Shown here piece after piece: positions 36,050-46,720 of a DNA stretch of 64,000 bases (positions within the stretch are counted from its first letter, which is position 1; each line of letters starts with the position of its first letter). The stretch comes from Sphagnum magellanicum (lineage: Eukaryota; Streptophyta; Sphagnopsida; Sphagnales; Sphagnaceae). The notes under the pieces are model-generated. The model was given only the letters and a program-made list of their open reading frames with translations, was not told the origin of the DNA and searched no databases. The translations under genes and the position numbers were made by a program. The stretch spans positions 8,531,347-8,595,346 of the forward strand of contig CM038922.1 of NCBI GenBank assembly GCA_021904315.1. The letters are read 5' to 3'.

Positions 36050-37212
36050 CAAATGCATAATGAAACTAATAATTTAGCCTATTTAGTTGCTTGTCAAATC
36101 TTGAACATCACATTGACACAAAATTTGCAATGTACAAAACATTTTCTATGACATAATACAATTTTTATTCAATTGTTTACATTGAAACTTGGTCAAAACT
36201 TGAACACAACGATTTTCAGTAAATAGCAAGTTATCTATTCCATTATTGTTTCACACTCAAAGAGGCCACCCCCAAAAACCACATTTTTTGGAAGCACAAT
36301 TGTCTTCTTACTAAGTTGGCATAGGTGCACATGAATTGTGTTTTCGATAAATGGATAAAAACAATAGAAGGAACAACTTGTCATTGTAGGTTTTTGCAAT
36401 GGATTTTGTTGCATCAATGCCCACATAATCTACTATAGCAAACAACCTTTTATGTTAAGGGTCAATAATCAAAACAATCATGTTGTGTCCCCTTGATGGC
36501 AAGTAGGTGGTCATGAAGGCTAAAAATGGTGTCAACACAATTCAAATTCCCCTTGAATATATGCATTTAATTTCTTCAATTTGATTTCAATGTCAATGGA
36601 GGTACAAGCAACAATTTCAATTTCCAATTATAACTTCTTAAATTTTCACAAGCTTTGTAATTGTTGATTATAATGCATTTATAAGCAACCAATATCATTT
36701 CCATTGATTCAAAACACAAGTAGACACCATAGGAAATAAAGTTGAAGCAACTACTTCAACAAATGCCCATGTATTGAAAGTAGGAATGTAGGCTTGCAAA
36801 GCCATGTTTTGATTATCGTAACATTAATGTATAACCTTTTAAAATCAAATAACATCTTGGATTTATAACCCTCTAGAAACAAATTGGGTCTTCATAGGTG
36901 TGTTCAACTTTCAAGGACACAAACTACTATCAATGCATGCTTGGATCCATGCTTGACACTTTTTCTATGTTTTTTTTTGGGTGACATATGGTTGAATAGA
37001 TGCTTGTGCCTTTTTGATAGAAGCATGAGGTGACTTACAATTGGTTTCTATAGAAACTTTATCATTGTTTGTTGCATATTGACATAATTTGATAAAAACA
37101 TGATAAAAACATGCACCATCTTCAAATGGTACTACATTATGCAAGCTTTCACAATTAACAATAGATTTGAATGCATGTGTAAAAGTTTGCAAATTTGGCC
37201 CTTGATCCTTAA
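36050..37212 (-). pseudogene. hAT transposase pseudogene, C-terminal half
   Basis: Minus-strand remnant of the same hAT family as 56,520-58,880. Readable pieces in order: 'IKDQGPNLQTFTHAFKSIVN' (just below 37,212), 'FYHVFIKLCQYATNNDKV', 'WIQACIDSSLCP', 'KLNTPMKTQF' (about 36,900), then 'HNMIVLIIDP', 'KRLFAIVDYVGIDATKSIAK' (about 36,480-36,390). It has numerous stops. It is cut at 37,212 by Helitron D and continues at 37,570. Confidence 0.8.
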
Positions 37213-37569
37213 TCTAATATATTAATTTAGCAAGTCTGTCAGTCAGTCAGTCAGTTAGTGTCAGTGACTCTGGACGGACAGTGATTTCACCGCGCCATTA
37301 TTTGTAGGGTAGGTAGTAGGTACCTATTAGCCTAGGTCACAGAGCCTGCTGAAGCCACGGGATCATCCTAGGTACCTACCACCCTACCCTAGATCGGACC
37401 AGACATGGCCCTGGAGGTAATCAGCCCGTCTCCCGAAAACGGCGCCTGGGCTTGACGCTCGGGCCACAGACAATTGTTTGAAAAGAAAAGTTTTTTTAAA
37501 AAACCAAAAACATCAACCAAACATTGTCGAAATAACACACCTGTGCATTATGCACAGGGATCACACTAG
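37213..37569 (+). mobile_element. Non-autonomous Helitron D, 357 bp
   Basis: Starts TCTAATATATTAATTTAGC after an A (37,212). It ends with hairpin CCTGTGCA-TTA-TGCACAGG, then GATCACACTAG, followed by T (37,570). Leaving it out, the hAT reading on the minus strand (Y-V-T-L-V then I-K-D-Q-G) is in frame, confirming both ends. Inside are a (CAGT)n run at 37,228-37,258 and a palindromic TAGGTACCTA pair at about 37,304-37,391. No coding sequence. Confidence 0.9.
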
Positions 37570-37745
37570 TTACTAGTGTAACATAACACCTTTGTGAAAC
37601 CAAATTTATCCAAAAACTATTTAGATTGAATAAGCAATCTACACTTGAAGGCCAAAAATATTTATTGTAATATATGTTGGGGGTTCCCAACCAAGTGTCA
37701 AAAAGTGTCTTGAACACCTTTGTTCATCTAGAAATCAAAGATTGC
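37570..37745 (-). pseudogene. hAT transposase pseudogene, upstream fragment
   Basis: The minus-strand reading through 'QRCYVTLV' ends at the Helitron and joins 'IKDQGPNL' on the other side. In the related copy near 57,480 the same place reads 'KYVKDEGVNL'. Further upstream decay is too strong to follow. Confidence 0.65.
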
Positions 37746-39580
37746 AATTATAGTCATAGTCACATCAATTTTTAATAATGGATGAACATATCTGACCAAT
37801 GTCTATTCAAACACATATGGCAACAACTCTTTGACTAATACCTTACATGATGGAAATATTATTTAGGGATTTCAACTCAAATTGTAAAAATGGGACCAAC
37901 CAAATTTTGCAAAACTCAAAGGATGACATGATTATGCAATGAAAAGTACCAAACATTTGTTGTTGGTCATGTTTTTTGTAGTAGATAATGTTACCAAAAA
38001 TTTGTGAAATATTTCCCATGGTAGGTTTTGAACATTTCTTACAAGGTTCAAGTTCTAAATCCTTTAACGGGTGAATGTATGGTTGAATGGCTCACTTTTG
38101 ATGTCACAATGGTCATTTTTGCAAGGTGCATTATGTTTAAATTCTTGTGGTGAATAGCATAATTTTGAATTTGTCAATTAAAAATTGGCAATACATTAAC
38201 ATGATTATTATGAGCACATTTGTGAAATTGCATTATGAAAGTAATGCATTCATTATCAACAATGGACTTTTGAAGTTCAAAAATATGAACCAATAGGTTG
38301 GTCGGATTGTTAATATATTGAAAAATTCATATTAAAATTCACTCAAAATTGTTTATGGTGACCAAGCATGCCTTGAAGAATGAAATTATAAAATTAGATA
38401 TGATTTTTTTTTCTTTAAAGCCTTAGCCCAATGGTAGTTATGGAGTTTTGAAAGGTCAAAATTGGACCTTATTTTCAAATTTTTTTTTGAAATGAGTTTT
38501 CTTTTTCACAAAGATTATGTTTAATGAACATGTTTAAAAAAAAATATTTTGACATCATTCATGTGGACTTTATGATTTTTCTTTTTAAGATTTTCAAGTG
38601 ACATCTACCATGGCAACTGACATAAGTGATTTTTTATATTGGTTTTGACCTAGGTTTAGGAAGTTTCATAGGTGGATGAACATTTGATAGTAAAAAATCA
38701 TGATATTGAGATCTTGAAAACTAACAACCATGTTCATTTGACCACTTTCAAAAAACTTACCATAGACTTGTATGGAATCTCTATTTGAAAAAAATGAGCC
38801 AGTCAACCATGCATTCACCTTAATGGGCTCAACTTTTTTGAAAATAATTCTTTAACACACCTACTTGAAACTTCATGATGTTTTTGATTTACATGTTTGT
38901 ACATTGAATTGATTCCATTTTCATTGTTATATGTGACCATGCCTTTTCTAGCTTTAATCTTTTATGATAAAACTTATCACTTGAACATGAATCATGACTT
39001 AAAATATAATGCAAAACTTGTGGTGTACTCAAGCTTACATGTTGATTATCGTTGTTTTTGAAAAATGATCAAGTTGTTGCTTTTCGACCTTGGGGTACCC
39101 AAAATGTAACTTGTTGTCGTAGCTTGGTAAGATCATTTTGTAAAGCTCCTTCCTTTGCATCAAGTGCTTATTATGTCCCCATGGTGGTTGATAGTGCATG
39201 AAGAGGAACACACATTAGAGGCCACATTTGTACAAATATTTGAAAGTTGTAATAGATCAACCCAAGAACATCATCCATGCTACAATAACTAACATCTCCT
39301 TTTGTTCCTAAAGACCTTTTGAATGTTTCAAATGTTAAAATCTAGATCAAAATCAGAACATCTTTTCTCCATGGGTCACAAAAGAAGGTGGCTCATGCAA
39401 CATGACGATTCAAGTGACAAAAATTATATTTGAATATGGGAGGCGAACAATATAGCATGATTTAATATAATCACAACTTTTGTAACATGTTTCGATTATG
39501 AATATATCTCCTTAAGCACTAGTTACCTACTTTTACAATTTTGATTATTTTTATGCTAGAAACATCATAATTGTTGCTTG
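37746..39580. other. AT-rich intergenic sequence
   Basis: Nothing recognised. The right end grades into the GMP synthase promoter. Confidence 0.4.
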
Positions 39581-39584
39581 CTGC

Positions 39585-39795
39585 TAAACCCTAATTAAAA
39601 CCCTAGGAATTAAAACCCTAGGGTTTTGTGTGTCTATGTTTCCTGCTTGTTGATTCCAATTTTGACACACGTGATCTACAACATATAGGTACCTACTTAC
39701 AGAGTTGTAGCTTTGTAGGGTAGACCGAAAGTAAAATCATCTGTTGGTTGCTTCTTGCTGCTAAACCCTAGTTAAACCCTAGGGTTTTTGGTCTC
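39585..39795 (+). promoter_or_regulatory. Telo-box cluster in GMP synthase upstream region/leader
   Basis: Five or more copies of AAACCCTA or its complement in two groups, 39,586-39,626 and 39,763-39,787, each introduced by TGCTGCTAAACCCTA or GCTGCTAAACCCTA. Telo-boxes are known in plant promoters of growth-linked genes such as those of the translation machinery, and GMP supply fits that class. A TCA/ATC trinucleotide run lies in the leader at 39,902-39,923. Confidence 0.6.
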
Positions 39796-39938
39796 TGTTT
39801 TTCCTTTTTGTCGGTTCAGGCAGGAGGAATCAATATCTTTGAGGCCAGGAATTAGCGTCTCCGAGGGACGAAGACGAAGAAGAGAAGAGGGCCCGGCATC
39901 AACCATCATCATCATCATCATCTTCAGGAGGAGCGGTG

Positions 39939-41909
39939 ATGGAGCAATCAACAGCACGGGGGAGTGTGGTGTTGGTTCTGGATTTTGGGTCGCAGTACAC
40001 CCATCTCATAACGCGGCGGATTCGTCAACTGTCAATCTGCTCCATTTGCTTGCCTGCGGGAACGTCGCTGGCGGAGATCAGCAAGCTAAGTCCCCATGTG
40101 GTTATCCTCTCGGGAGGGCCGCATTCAGTTCACGAGGAAGGCTCTCCAACTCTGCCGGATGGGTTTTTCGAGTATGCGCAGGAGCACAAGGTTAGCGTGC
40201 TTGGCATTTGTTATGGACTTCACCTCATTGTGAAGCTGCTGGGAGGAGAAGTGAAGCAAGCGGAGAGACAGGAATATGGACGTATGGAGATCACTGCTGT
40301 GAAGAACAGTGAATTGTTTGGTGATGCCCAGAGCTTCCCTAACCAAGTGGTGTGGATGAGTCATGGTGATGAAGCTGTGCAGTTGCCTCGTGGCTTCAGT
40401 GTTGTGGCCACCAGCTTGCAGGGGAATATTGCTGCTATTGAGAATAGTGCTGCTGGTATCTATGCTTTGCAATATCATCCTGAGGTTTGTGTGCCCCTTT
40501 TTGCCTTCTGTTTCTACCTATGTTTGTCCATGGGTTTTGCTTGGTGCTTGTGGTTTTGTGTTGCTTGTATTGGGTGTCAGTTGGAAGTGGTGAATTCAAT
40601 GTTGATTCTTTCTAGCTATGTTTGCTCATGGGTTGTGCTTTTTGTGCTTGTGTTTTGGATTTGCTTGTAATTGGTGTCAGTTGGAAGTGGTGAATTTGAT
40701 GTGGATCCTTTCTAGCTATGTTTGCTCATAGATTTTGCTTCTTGCACTTGTGTTTTTGGTTTGCTTGTAATGGGTGTTGGTCGGAAGTGGTGAATTTGAT
40801 GTGGTTTCTCTCTCTCTCTCACTTAAGGGTGGCTTTGGTATTGGGAACAGGTGACACACTCATTGCGCGGGATGGAGACTCTCCGTCATTTTCTTCTGGA
40901 GGTGGCTGGAGTCACTGCTGAGTGGAAGCTGCAAGATATTTTGACAGAGCAGATAGAACTCGTGAAAGCAGCAGTGGGACCGGATGAACATGTTGTTTGT
41001 GCTCTCTCAGGGGGTGTGGATTCTACTGTGGCAGCCACTCTGGTGCACCGAGCTATAGGGGATCGCTTGCACTGTGTTTTTGTGGACAATGGCCTTTGCC
41101 GCTACAAAGAGGGGGAAAGGGTCATGGGGACTTTCAAGAGTGATCTTCATTTACCTGTGACTTGTGTGGATGCAACTGACATGTTTCTTAGTAGATTGAA
41201 AGGTGTGGTAGATCCTGAGAAAAAGCGCAAGATCATTGGTGCAGCATTCATTGCGGTTTTTGAGGAGTTTTCAGTACAACTGGAGAAAGAACTTGGAAAG
41301 AAACCCGCATTTCTGGTGCAGGGGACATTGTATCCGGATGTCATTGAGTCTTGCCCGCCTCCAGGCAGTGGGAAATCGCACTCCCACACAATCAAAAGCC
41401 ATCATAATGTTGGTGGTCTTCCTCCTGATATGCAGTTCAAATTGGTGGAGCCCCTTAAGTGGCTCTTCAAAGATGAGGTACGAAAACTTGGTGCATTGCT
41501 GGAGGTACCCGACTCCTTTCTGAAGCGGCATCCTTTTCCTGGACCTGGTCTGGCTGTGCGCATACTTGGTGACGTCACGCAGGGGAATGCTCTCGAGACC
41601 ATTCGCTTGGCTGATGAGATATTTGTGAACAGCATACGGGAAGCAGGATTATATGATGAAATCTGGCAAGCATTTGCTGTCTATCTCCCAGTCAAAACAG
41701 TGGGAGTTCAAGGGGATAAACGAACTCATTCAAATGCTATTGCTCTGCGTGCAATCACTAGCGAAGATGGAATGACTGCAGATTGGTATCATTTCGATTC
41801 CAAGTTTTTGGCAGATGTGTCCTCCAAAATCTGCAACAGCATAAGGGACATCAATAGAGTGGTGTACGACATCACATCAAAGCCTCCGTCCACTGTTGAA
41901 TGGGAGTAA
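39939..41909 (+). CDS. guaA-like (GMPS): GMP synthase (glutamine-hydrolysing), 2 exons, 534 aa
   Basis: Converts XMP to GMP using ATP and glutamine, the last step of guanylate synthesis; the plant enzyme carries both domains in one chain. Exon 1 is 39,939-40,484, intron 40,485-40,850 (GT...AG, phase 0), exon 2 40,851-41,909 ending TAA. Residues 1-182 form the glutamine amidotransferase: L-D-F-G-S-Q-Y at the start, nucleophile Cys91 in G-I-C-Y-G-L-H-L, and His180/Glu182 in Y-H-P-E. The ATP-pyrophosphatase domain has the P-loop S-G-G-V-D-S-T at 235-241, and the dimerisation domain ends T-V-E-W-E. The length equals that of the usual plant protein and all key residues are present, so it should be active. 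The start ATG follows a purine-rich leader with no upstream in-frame ATG. It is convergent with the MAPR gene. Confidence 0.95.
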
Positions 41910-43093
41910 GGGTCATGTCATAAGGGGCTTATTTTTTTGGCAGCAAAACCATAGAAACCATGGATGTGAGGATAGAACAAATTGTGGTTTTCACTTAGTT
42001 CAATTTGTGGGAGTGTAGAATCTAAACTCTCTATTTTGCAGAGAGTGTTGTTTGCTTTGAAGTTTCTCTGCTGTGGACTAGTTTTCATGTAGTCTCTCAT
42101 TGGTTGGGCATGTTTCTTGCACCAGTAATGGCAGGTCTTAATTGAGTGGGAAGTTGCAATTGGCAACAAGCAGGTTGTTTCACTGCAATTCAAATCTCAG
42201 AGATTAGCTTGATATTGTTTGTTTTTTCTTACTAGGGTTTAGGGCCCACAGATATCTTGACATGGTCATTGGTTTAAGCCATTCATCAAGCTTGGATGTA
42301 GGGGAGGATCAGGATTGGTGTAAGCAAGTGATCACATTTTGGAAAACTCCTGTTTTAGAAAGGAAAGTGTTCCAGAACTTTTTCTCAAAAAGATGTATTT
42401 AAGTCAAGAACCTTTTCTGAAGATTGAGTTTGGTCAGAGTTCAGTAAGTTGTGGTGTTCTTCCGCATTACTTCTCTTGAGTAGGTTGAGGAGAAATATGC
42501 CACCAAGATACAAGTACGTGGTCCAGGATGGATGCCTCAAATACCAAACAAAGAACTCTTGCCATGCTACCACAAAATCCCTGTTCAAAGGTTTTTATTT
42601 TCCCTCACCTCTCAACTGCCTACAAACAAGTTGCATGTCACTGCACAAGTTGTGAGAAAGGAAATCTTATCCAACTGACCCTGAATGTACAAACATTTAC
42701 CCCTTCTACTACAGTGACCAAGGTTTTTAAGCAAGGCCAGGCATGTCTGTGTCCAAGAAGATACTATAGCAAACCCCCCCTCCTTCAAGCCTACTGCAGC
42801 CTAGATATACAAAAAAAGGAAGGAGTCTGTATTTGACACACAAGTCAACTATTTGACAAGCAGGTGGTATTACTCCATACCGTCAGGGCACCCACCAGGT
42901 TTAACAAAGCAAAATGCTTTTGGTATAGTAGGTTCAGCAGCATGATCATCCCCGTCCACCAGTTCCTACCCACCAGAAAGAGTACAAGACACTGGATTGA
43001 AAAAAAACAGGTTCCTCTTTAAGATACCTAATCCTTATTCACATTTGCACATACTCATATAGCTCCATATTTGCAGTGTCTGGGGATCTTCAT
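41910..43093. other. Convergent intergenic region, two 3'UTRs
   Basis: Lies between the stop codons of GMP synthase (+) and the MAPR gene (-). The open frames here are short and look random. Poly(A) signals cannot be assigned with confidence. A C run occurs near 42,774. Confidence 0.5.
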
Positions 43094-45402
43094 CTATGCA
43101 ACAAGAACAGGTTCTTCAGCTGGCTCAGATTCTGCAGTTGGCTCAGGTTCAACTGCCTTCTCTGTTTCTGTCTCTATTGGTGCATCACTCTCAACAGGGG
43201 CTTCGGATTTAACAGCCTCGGATTCTGCGGTAGGAGCTTCTTTTTGGACACTCTCAGGAGCAGAGGGCTTAATTACTCCCACTTTAACATACTTGCTCAT
43301 GAACTTGTATTCCCAGTCAGTGAGAGCTTCAAGTTCATAAGGACTCAACCCCTCAATGTCCCCAGTCAGGTCATTCTCCTCAAATGACATCTTGGCAAGT
43401 GCCCGGCTTGCATCTTTCCCAGCAAACAGTGCATAGGGTCCTCCTGGTCCATAAAATGCCCTGCACCACAATAAGCAGAAATCATAAGATCATTTTTGTG
43501 TGGATTATGAAGTGCCACTGTTAAAGGAACATAAAATCCAAATCAATGGATTCTACATGCTAGAATTGAAGCATCTCAATATCTCCAGAATATTATGGGT
43601 TAGGTCCCAGAAAACAAAGTAGTCACAATAGTGTGTGCACAAAAAATTATGACTTGGTGCTCATTTCTAGTTTGATTGTATATAAAACTTTTTTAAAGAA
43701 CAGGTGGAGAGCTTGATGGCCAGGACCAACACAAAAATGACTTGTTTTCTAAAGCACAAGTGATCAATCAAAAGCACATGTGATTTAGAAATTCTATTCT
43801 TTTAAACTGTAGGATTGACAGCTCTACAGAAGAAAGTGATGCCTTTCTCACTGTTAAAGCAATATCTGTGACATTGGTTGGCATCTGCTCAAACCAAAGA
43901 TCTCATCTAGCACTCCCTTGTAGTGGTTAGACTCCTCATGACTCTGAGTTTCTCCCCAACTTCTAAATCAAGCTGACACAATATTCCATCAGAATTGTGT
44001 GTCTCCTTGCTTTAGGTTCCCTGCACATTTTGGAGGCAGATAATATCTATGGACAGCAGCAGTAACAGGGGATTTGCGATTGCCCCGCATCTTTCCCTGA
44101 TCCCCCGGGTTCTCATACATTGAAGTGTCTGTTCACCTCAGTGCTCACTCCCATTTTAGCCTCTAGGATGTAACATCTCATATGTAGGTACTTGCTTGGG
44201 GAGTTCAAAACTGAGAAAAGACACAAATCTAGACTTGAATCTGTCTAGCCAGAGAGAACCTTCAACACAAAAAAATGAACCTAGACTCGATCCTATCAAG
44301 AGAGAGAACTGATAACCTGCAAAACATAACCCTCAAGACCATCACTAAGGAAAACCCACCTTTGCAGAGACAAGAGAAAACCAAGCTAGCTTTACATTAC
44401 ATCTCATGAGAGAAGTTCTGAGACATCACAGCACTAACTGGATATGGCTTCAATCATGTCCAGAGACATAAGACAGTAATCACAAGGCTGATAAAACTAG
44501 ACATGTCCAGAGCTGGTTTATGACAGAGGGTACGAGTGCCATGCATCAGGAGGATCATTCCCACAGGTTGCAGAAGAAGACATGAATCTAGGTTTCGAAA
44601 CACAATCCTGCAAACCAAATCTTATGGGGGAAAGGTCTCATGTGGTCACATAACCGTAGAAGAAAATCTAATCACTCTACATTCATTCATGATCGGGGCA
44701 AGAGAAGCAGTTTGAGAACATAAGGGAGACATGAGCAGAGGGTGATGGTGGTGCACTAGAATATGGCTTCAATCATGTCCAGAGACATCAGAGAAAGATC
44801 ACAAGGCTGATAAAACTAGACATATTCAGTACTGGTTTGTGACAGAGGGTACTAATGCCGTGCATCAGCAATATCATTTCACAGGTTGCAGAAGAAGACG
44901 TAAATATAGGTGTTGAAACTCAATCCTGCTAACCAAATATTATTGGGAAAAGGTCTCATGTGGTAACATAACCCTGGAAGAAAATCTGATTACTCTACAT
45001 TCATTCATTGGAGCTAGAGAAGAAAAACCGAGAACATATAAGCAAGACATGAGGAGAGGTGGTGATGGTGCTGCTGCTTCAGGAACCAAGGGGATGAATG
45101 GAGCACAGAGAAAGGAATTACCTGGACTGCGAAACATCATAAATCTGAGCTTTGATGGCCATGAGTAGGGGCTTCTGGGGATCGGAGCCATTGTAAGCCG
45201 CCAGTTCCTCCAAGGTCACCTCTCCTAGCTGTATGGGAGGCGGCAGTGGCAGGACTACGGGCGTCTTCACAGGCGCTGGTGCCAACAGACTTGTTATGAG
45301 GTAGTAGATCCCCATCACCAACGCTACAACCGTGAAGAACGTCACCGGCGTCAAACCCGTGTACCTTGGTATGAAATCCAGTGCTTCCTGTAATCCCCCC
45401 AT
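43094..45402 (-). CDS. MSBP-like: Membrane steroid-binding protein / MAPR family, cytochrome-b5-like, 215 aa
   Basis: MAPR proteins are ER/plasma-membrane haem-binding proteins with a cytochrome-b5-like fold. Plant MSBP1/2 bind steroids and scaffold lignin P450 enzymes. Coding exon 1 is 45,402-45,122, intron 45,121-43,461, exon 2 43,460-43,094. The splice joins AG|G in phase 2. Residues 17-40 are a single membrane helix, followed by a Pro-rich linker, then I-Q-L-G-E-V-T...Y-N-G-S-D-P-Q-K-P-L-L and F-Y-G-P-G-G-P-Y-A-L-F-A-G. Tyr97/Tyr103 match the haem-site tyrosines of PGRMC1. 'DWEYKFMSKY' closes the domain, and the last ~55 residues are Glu/Pro/Ala-rich as in plant homologues. The first ATG in frame is at 45,402. 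A 5'UTR intron (45,816-45,414) is inferred. Confidence 0.93.
44444..45075. repeat. Tandem duplication (~319 bp x 2) in the MAPR intron
   Basis: ATGGCTTCAATCATGTCCAG opens both units (44,444 and 44,763). Both contain TCACAAGGCTGATAAAACTA, CACAGGTTGCAGAAGAAGAC and CTCTACATTCATTCAT. Identity is roughly 85% by eye. The second unit ends about 45 bp from the exon 1 splice donor. Confidence 0.85.
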
Positions 45403-46100
45403 CCCTCTCACTCCTGCAGAGGAGGAGCTCTCCGTTTTGTTTTTCCCTTCCTTCCTTCCTGCTGCTGCTCCTGGAAAGTAATATCTGTTCTACAAAGCTT
45501 TTTCAAAACCCCGGAGTTTTTCACTGCCTGTTACAATTGATCACAAGCTTGAGAAAAGAGATGCAAAATTCTTTCCTCTCTAATGCTAGCCGGCATCTGA
45601 TATCATGCAGCCAAATTCAAACGCGGAGAAAGATCAGGTCACCAGCAAACACAGAGATGTTCACATAACTTTGTTCCAAACCCCCGAAAGTTGCAGGCTA
45701 ACAAAACTGCAGCTTATTATATCTAGACTCAAAAATCTTCTTGCAAAGGATAAAAAATAAAAATCGAACAAGAAGAAGAAGAAGTTCTTCCAAAACGCAA
45801 AGAGAAAAGAGCTTACCTGACCAGCGTGAGCCCAATTGCAAACTCCGAATTGCTTGTTGCTTCTCGATTCCTGGTTCAAAAAACTGCAGATGCAAGGTTC
45901 TCCACTTTCTCTTTTTCTTCTTCTTTTCTGTGCGACTTCCAGGCCAATTTCACTACCAGAAAGCTTCAAAGCAAAAAAAGCTTCACAAAAGCTCTCTTTC
46001 TTTCTGTCTCTCGCAAACACGTCCTGCAGCAAGAGGGATGGCGAGCGGAGTGAGCGAGAGAGCAAGCGAGCAGCCCGGAAGTGCAATGCGCGCATCAGCC
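45403..46100 (-). promoter_or_regulatory. MAPR 5'UTR with inferred leader intron
   Basis: On the minus strand, TCAG|GTAAGC at 45,817/45,816 is a strong donor. A pyrimidine-rich CTCCTCCTCTGCAG acceptor ends at 45,414, 12 bases before the start codon, giving a ~403-bp leader intron. Plant leader introns often raise expression. The transcription start is probably near 46,050-46,130. Confidence 0.6.
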
Positions 46101-46147
46101 TCCCCTCCGTTACGCCCTCCCGTTATGACATTCCGCTGCAGACGTCA

Positions 46148-46720
46148 CCATTCTGCACGCTAAGTGCCTACTAATTCCGGGACCAGTAGCCCTATTCTGC
46201 AAGCTACGAGTATACCAATTACGGTAACAGAACTAGCCCCATTCTGCACGCGACGTGCATACCAATTACCGCAGCACCCATTTTAGTCCTATTCTGCACG
46301 CTACGAGCGTACCAATTACGGCACCAGGACTATCCCCATTCTGCACGCTACCAGCATACCAATTACGGCACCGGTAACTAGTCCCATTCTGCACATTACG
46401 TGCATACCAATTACGTTACAAGTAACTAGCCCCATTCTGCACGCGACGTGCAATTTTGGCGCCAGTAGGCCCCATTCTGCATACCTACGTGGACACTAAT
46501 TACGGTACCAGTAGGCCCATTCTGCACACCTACATGCCGCACACCAATTATGGTACCAGTAGTAGCCCTCATTCTGCATGCTACCCATTCTGCATACCAG
46601 TTACAACAACATAGAAGCCCTATTCTACTCGCTACACTACAACCCCCCCCCTACTGTGCTCTCATATGACATTCTGAACTGGAACCCTCCATTCTACACG
46701 CTCCCCATTCTACATGTATG
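46148..46720. repeat. 47-bp minisatellite abutting the MAPR 5' end
   Basis: Units begin CCCATTCTGCACGCTACG, continue GCATACCAATTACGG and end CACCAGTAACTAG. Starts lie at 46,150, 46,194, 46,241, 46,291, 46,338, 46,385, 46,433, 46,474, 46,519 and 46,571 (spacing 41-52, mostly 47), with degenerate units to about 46,720. The array is much richer in GC than surrounding intergenic DNA, and several units contain ACGTGC(A) or CGACGTGC, an ACGT core used by plant bZIP factors. Confidence 0.9.

Noticed and set aside
40485..40850. Retained-intron reading of GMP synthase (open for about 180 bases after the donor)
   Set aside because: The continuation is Cys/Leu/Phe-rich and non-homologous, while the spliced form restores the Y-H-P-E-V-T-H motif exactly.
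43461..45121. Reading the two MAPR open frames as separate genes
   Set aside because: The halves are complementary parts of one domain, joined by matching phase-2 splice sites.
45661..46174. Several open frames on both strands at the MAPR 5' end
   Set aside because: They coincide with the inferred 5'UTR exon and leader intron. Composition is low-complexity and no protein family is recognisable.
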